Assembly: GCF_010093535.1 (NCBI RefSeq)
Contig: NW_022985176.1
Span: 1,142,360-1,206,359, forward strand
Source: Lindgomyces ingoldianus
Lineage: Eukaryota; Ascomycota; Dothideomycetes; Pleosporales; Lindgomycetaceae
DNA: 64,000 bases
Direction of reading: 5' to 3'
The notes below the pieces were generated by a model. That model was not told where the DNA came from and searched no databases. It worked only from the letters and a program-made list of their open reading frames with translations. The stretch's first letter is position 1. The number at the start of each line of letters is the position of its first letter. The position numbers and the translations under genes are program-made. Shown one piece after another: positions 62,266-64,000 of the stretch.

Positions 62266-62731
62266 TAGACTTCCTTAAATTCTCAACCTGTCAAACATCT
62301 TATCTATCCTCGATACGATTGCCCGAAATTCTCTTCCCTTTTAATACACTCAACCCCACACGCAAACACACACAAACAAATCACAAATCACAAAGCACAA
62401 TGGATCTTGTATGTGCCTTTGTTGCGTCGGTTCATAGCTCTTGGTTTGATGGGAGCGGTACCCGTAGCTTGGCTCCTTTTTACTTGAAGCATGGCTTGAC
62501 GAGTCTTATGATTATCATACGATTCGATCTCTCTCTGGGCTTTTTTGGTGGTGTTCGTTTTATTCTTTCTTTTTCTTCTTCACCACGGCTCCCCTTCGCC
62601 TGCTCACAGCACACGAGGTTTCGGGCCTTTCGATAGGTCAAGACTCAATGCCCAGCACAAAAATATACAAGATTTCAGAAGCTCGCGAGAGCTGAAAAAT
62701 AGGTCTTAGAGTTGCTCTTAGCCTTGTTTGG

Positions 62732-62754
62732 AAAAAAAAAAAAAGAAAAAAAAA
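62732..62754. repeat. poly-A tract with single G interruption
   Basis: A run of 13 A, one G, then 9 A in the 3' flank of the 14-3-3 gene. Low-complexity; length may be unreliable in assembly. Confidence 0.85.
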
Positions 62755-63386
62755 GGGAAGAAAGAAATCTGAAAGTAAAGTAGGTGAAAGTCGATCTTCA
62801 CATTTCTTCGGCGTGGTTGTCTTCACTGCCACTAATTTCTCAAACATTATCTTCCTTAATTTCGCGATTATCACCCAGGCCATACGAATCAAGGACTCTT
62901 GACTATCGTAAGAATTGACACACAATCAATATTGCATTCGGATTCTACACTTCAGATAACAGGTAGTTAAACGGACCTCGTGAATTTTCGGGGAAGAAGC
63001 GGAGAACGTGTGAAGTGAATTAGTGGTGTCTCTTCATCTGATAAATATTTCCAATTTCTCTACAGTTGCTTGAAGTGTCATATCTACCTTTTAGTGTCCT
63101 CTCTCCTTCTGCAACATACAAGGCACCTTCCTCTTACTAACTACCTACCATCGCGCTCTATGACCTCGAGACTCTTCAGCCGCAGCCGCCGATGAGCCAA
63201 GATTGCGACTGGTAAGTAAATGTTCCCACCTACCACTCTGGAGCGCATGACTCTTGGCTGCTTTATCATCTAAACGGAGCTGAAGTCAGGCCCACATCTA
63301 GCCCCTTGATCTCAGTGATTGCATCCAGTGCCGTTCACTTCTCACCAGTCTCGATAATGTTCGCCTTCGCATCTACCTTGAGCTTC

Positions 63387-63423
63387 ATCTTCCCTTTCCT
63401 TTCCTTCCTTTCCTTTCCTTTCT
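63387..63423. repeat. TTTCC/TTCC polypyrimidine repeat
   Basis: Imperfect pentanucleotide/tetranucleotide run of TTTCC and TTCC units, directly followed by TATAAGG. It could be a promoter or leader pyrimidine tract, or part of an intron. Confidence 0.85.
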
Positions 63424-64000
63424 ATAAGGCGACCTCCAATTCTCTATCTTTACACTGCAGCTACACCTACAGCAAGCATTGGTTCAACATTTTCCAAAGC
63501 CGACCAAAATCCTATCGCGGATGCGAAATCACTAAGGTACGGATCCATATTGTGTTTGCCATTGCTGTGAATCCCGGCTATCATGTTCCGAGTTTCGCCT
63601 CCTTGATTGCCTGCGGAAATCCTAGTCATGATATTCAAAGAGACCTTGGTGGTTAACGCAGTACCCTACGTGACGACGGCGAACTCCGTAACGACGTGGG
63701 CTATTGGGGACAAAATCTATTCTACCCCATCTTCAGCCTCTGAGTGTTTGCAAGTAGGCCCATGCTGAAGATGAGCCAGTCTACCTGTCCCAGAACTACT
63801 TCGCTCTGCCGGTTCATTATGATACCTATCTACCCTTTATAGATTCGAGCAAGAATTCCTTCGACAGCTGATCTCTGAGCGAACGCTATGTCTTCTCCGC
63901 AGCTAGGCTGTCTCACGTTAAGAACACCATCATTAGAGTTGGTCAGGGACTTTCCCAAATCTAGACTAGAGCACACAACGAATGGCGGTGGGATAACGTG

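Overview
The window is nuclear DNA of a filamentous ascomycete (Pezizomycotina). The genes are split by short introns, mostly 45-120 nt, with GTAAGT/GTATGT-type donors, CTAAC/CTGAC-like branch sites and usually YAG acceptors. They encode typical mould proteins: a Nik1-type hybrid histidine kinase with HAMP repeats, a Zn2Cys6 regulator and a galactosaminogalactan locus. I cannot fix the genus from sequence alone. All exon boundaries below were derived by hand from reading frame and splice signals.

Layout. 1-1236: 3' part of an AAA ATPase. 2692-4404: secretory single-pass membrane protein with a Cys-rich ectodomain. 5288-5828 (-): SBDS/Rtc3-like small protein. 6525-9997 (-): RhoGEF. 10767-11690: proteasome assembly chaperone Nas2. 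12166-13121: Ran GTPase. 14203-16551 (-): Zn2Cys6 regulator. 18374-41837: exopolysaccharide cluster. 42824-46166 (-): SNF2/RING translocase. 47813-52010 (-): group III hybrid histidine kinase. 53807-55500 (-): acidic Laa2-like protein. 56063-58527: nucleoporin NSP1. 59253-59727 (-): mitochondrial ATPase inhibitor. 61103-62126: 14-3-3 protein. The last 1.9 kb holds no gene I can establish.

The centrepiece is a galactosaminogalactan (GAG) biosynthesis cluster containing all five members known from Aspergillus fumigatus: uge3 (epimerase making UDP-Gal/UDP-GalNAc), sph3 (GH135 hydrolase), ega3 (GH114 endo-galactosaminidase), agd3 (CE18 deacetylase) and gtb3 (a 3113-residue membrane glycosyltransferase). 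The inferred pathway is: Uge3 supplies sugar nucleotides, Gtb3 polymerises and probably exports the chain, Agd3 deacetylates it outside the cell to make it cationic and adhesive, and Sph3 and Ega3 trim it. uge3/sph3 and agd3/gtb3 are divergent pairs that could share promoters.

Two features of this copy stand out. A small three-exon gene of 87 codons (22427-22921), which I do not recognise, lies between sph3 and ega3. The only hydrophobic leader seen upstream of sph3 is in a different reading frame from the catalytic domain.
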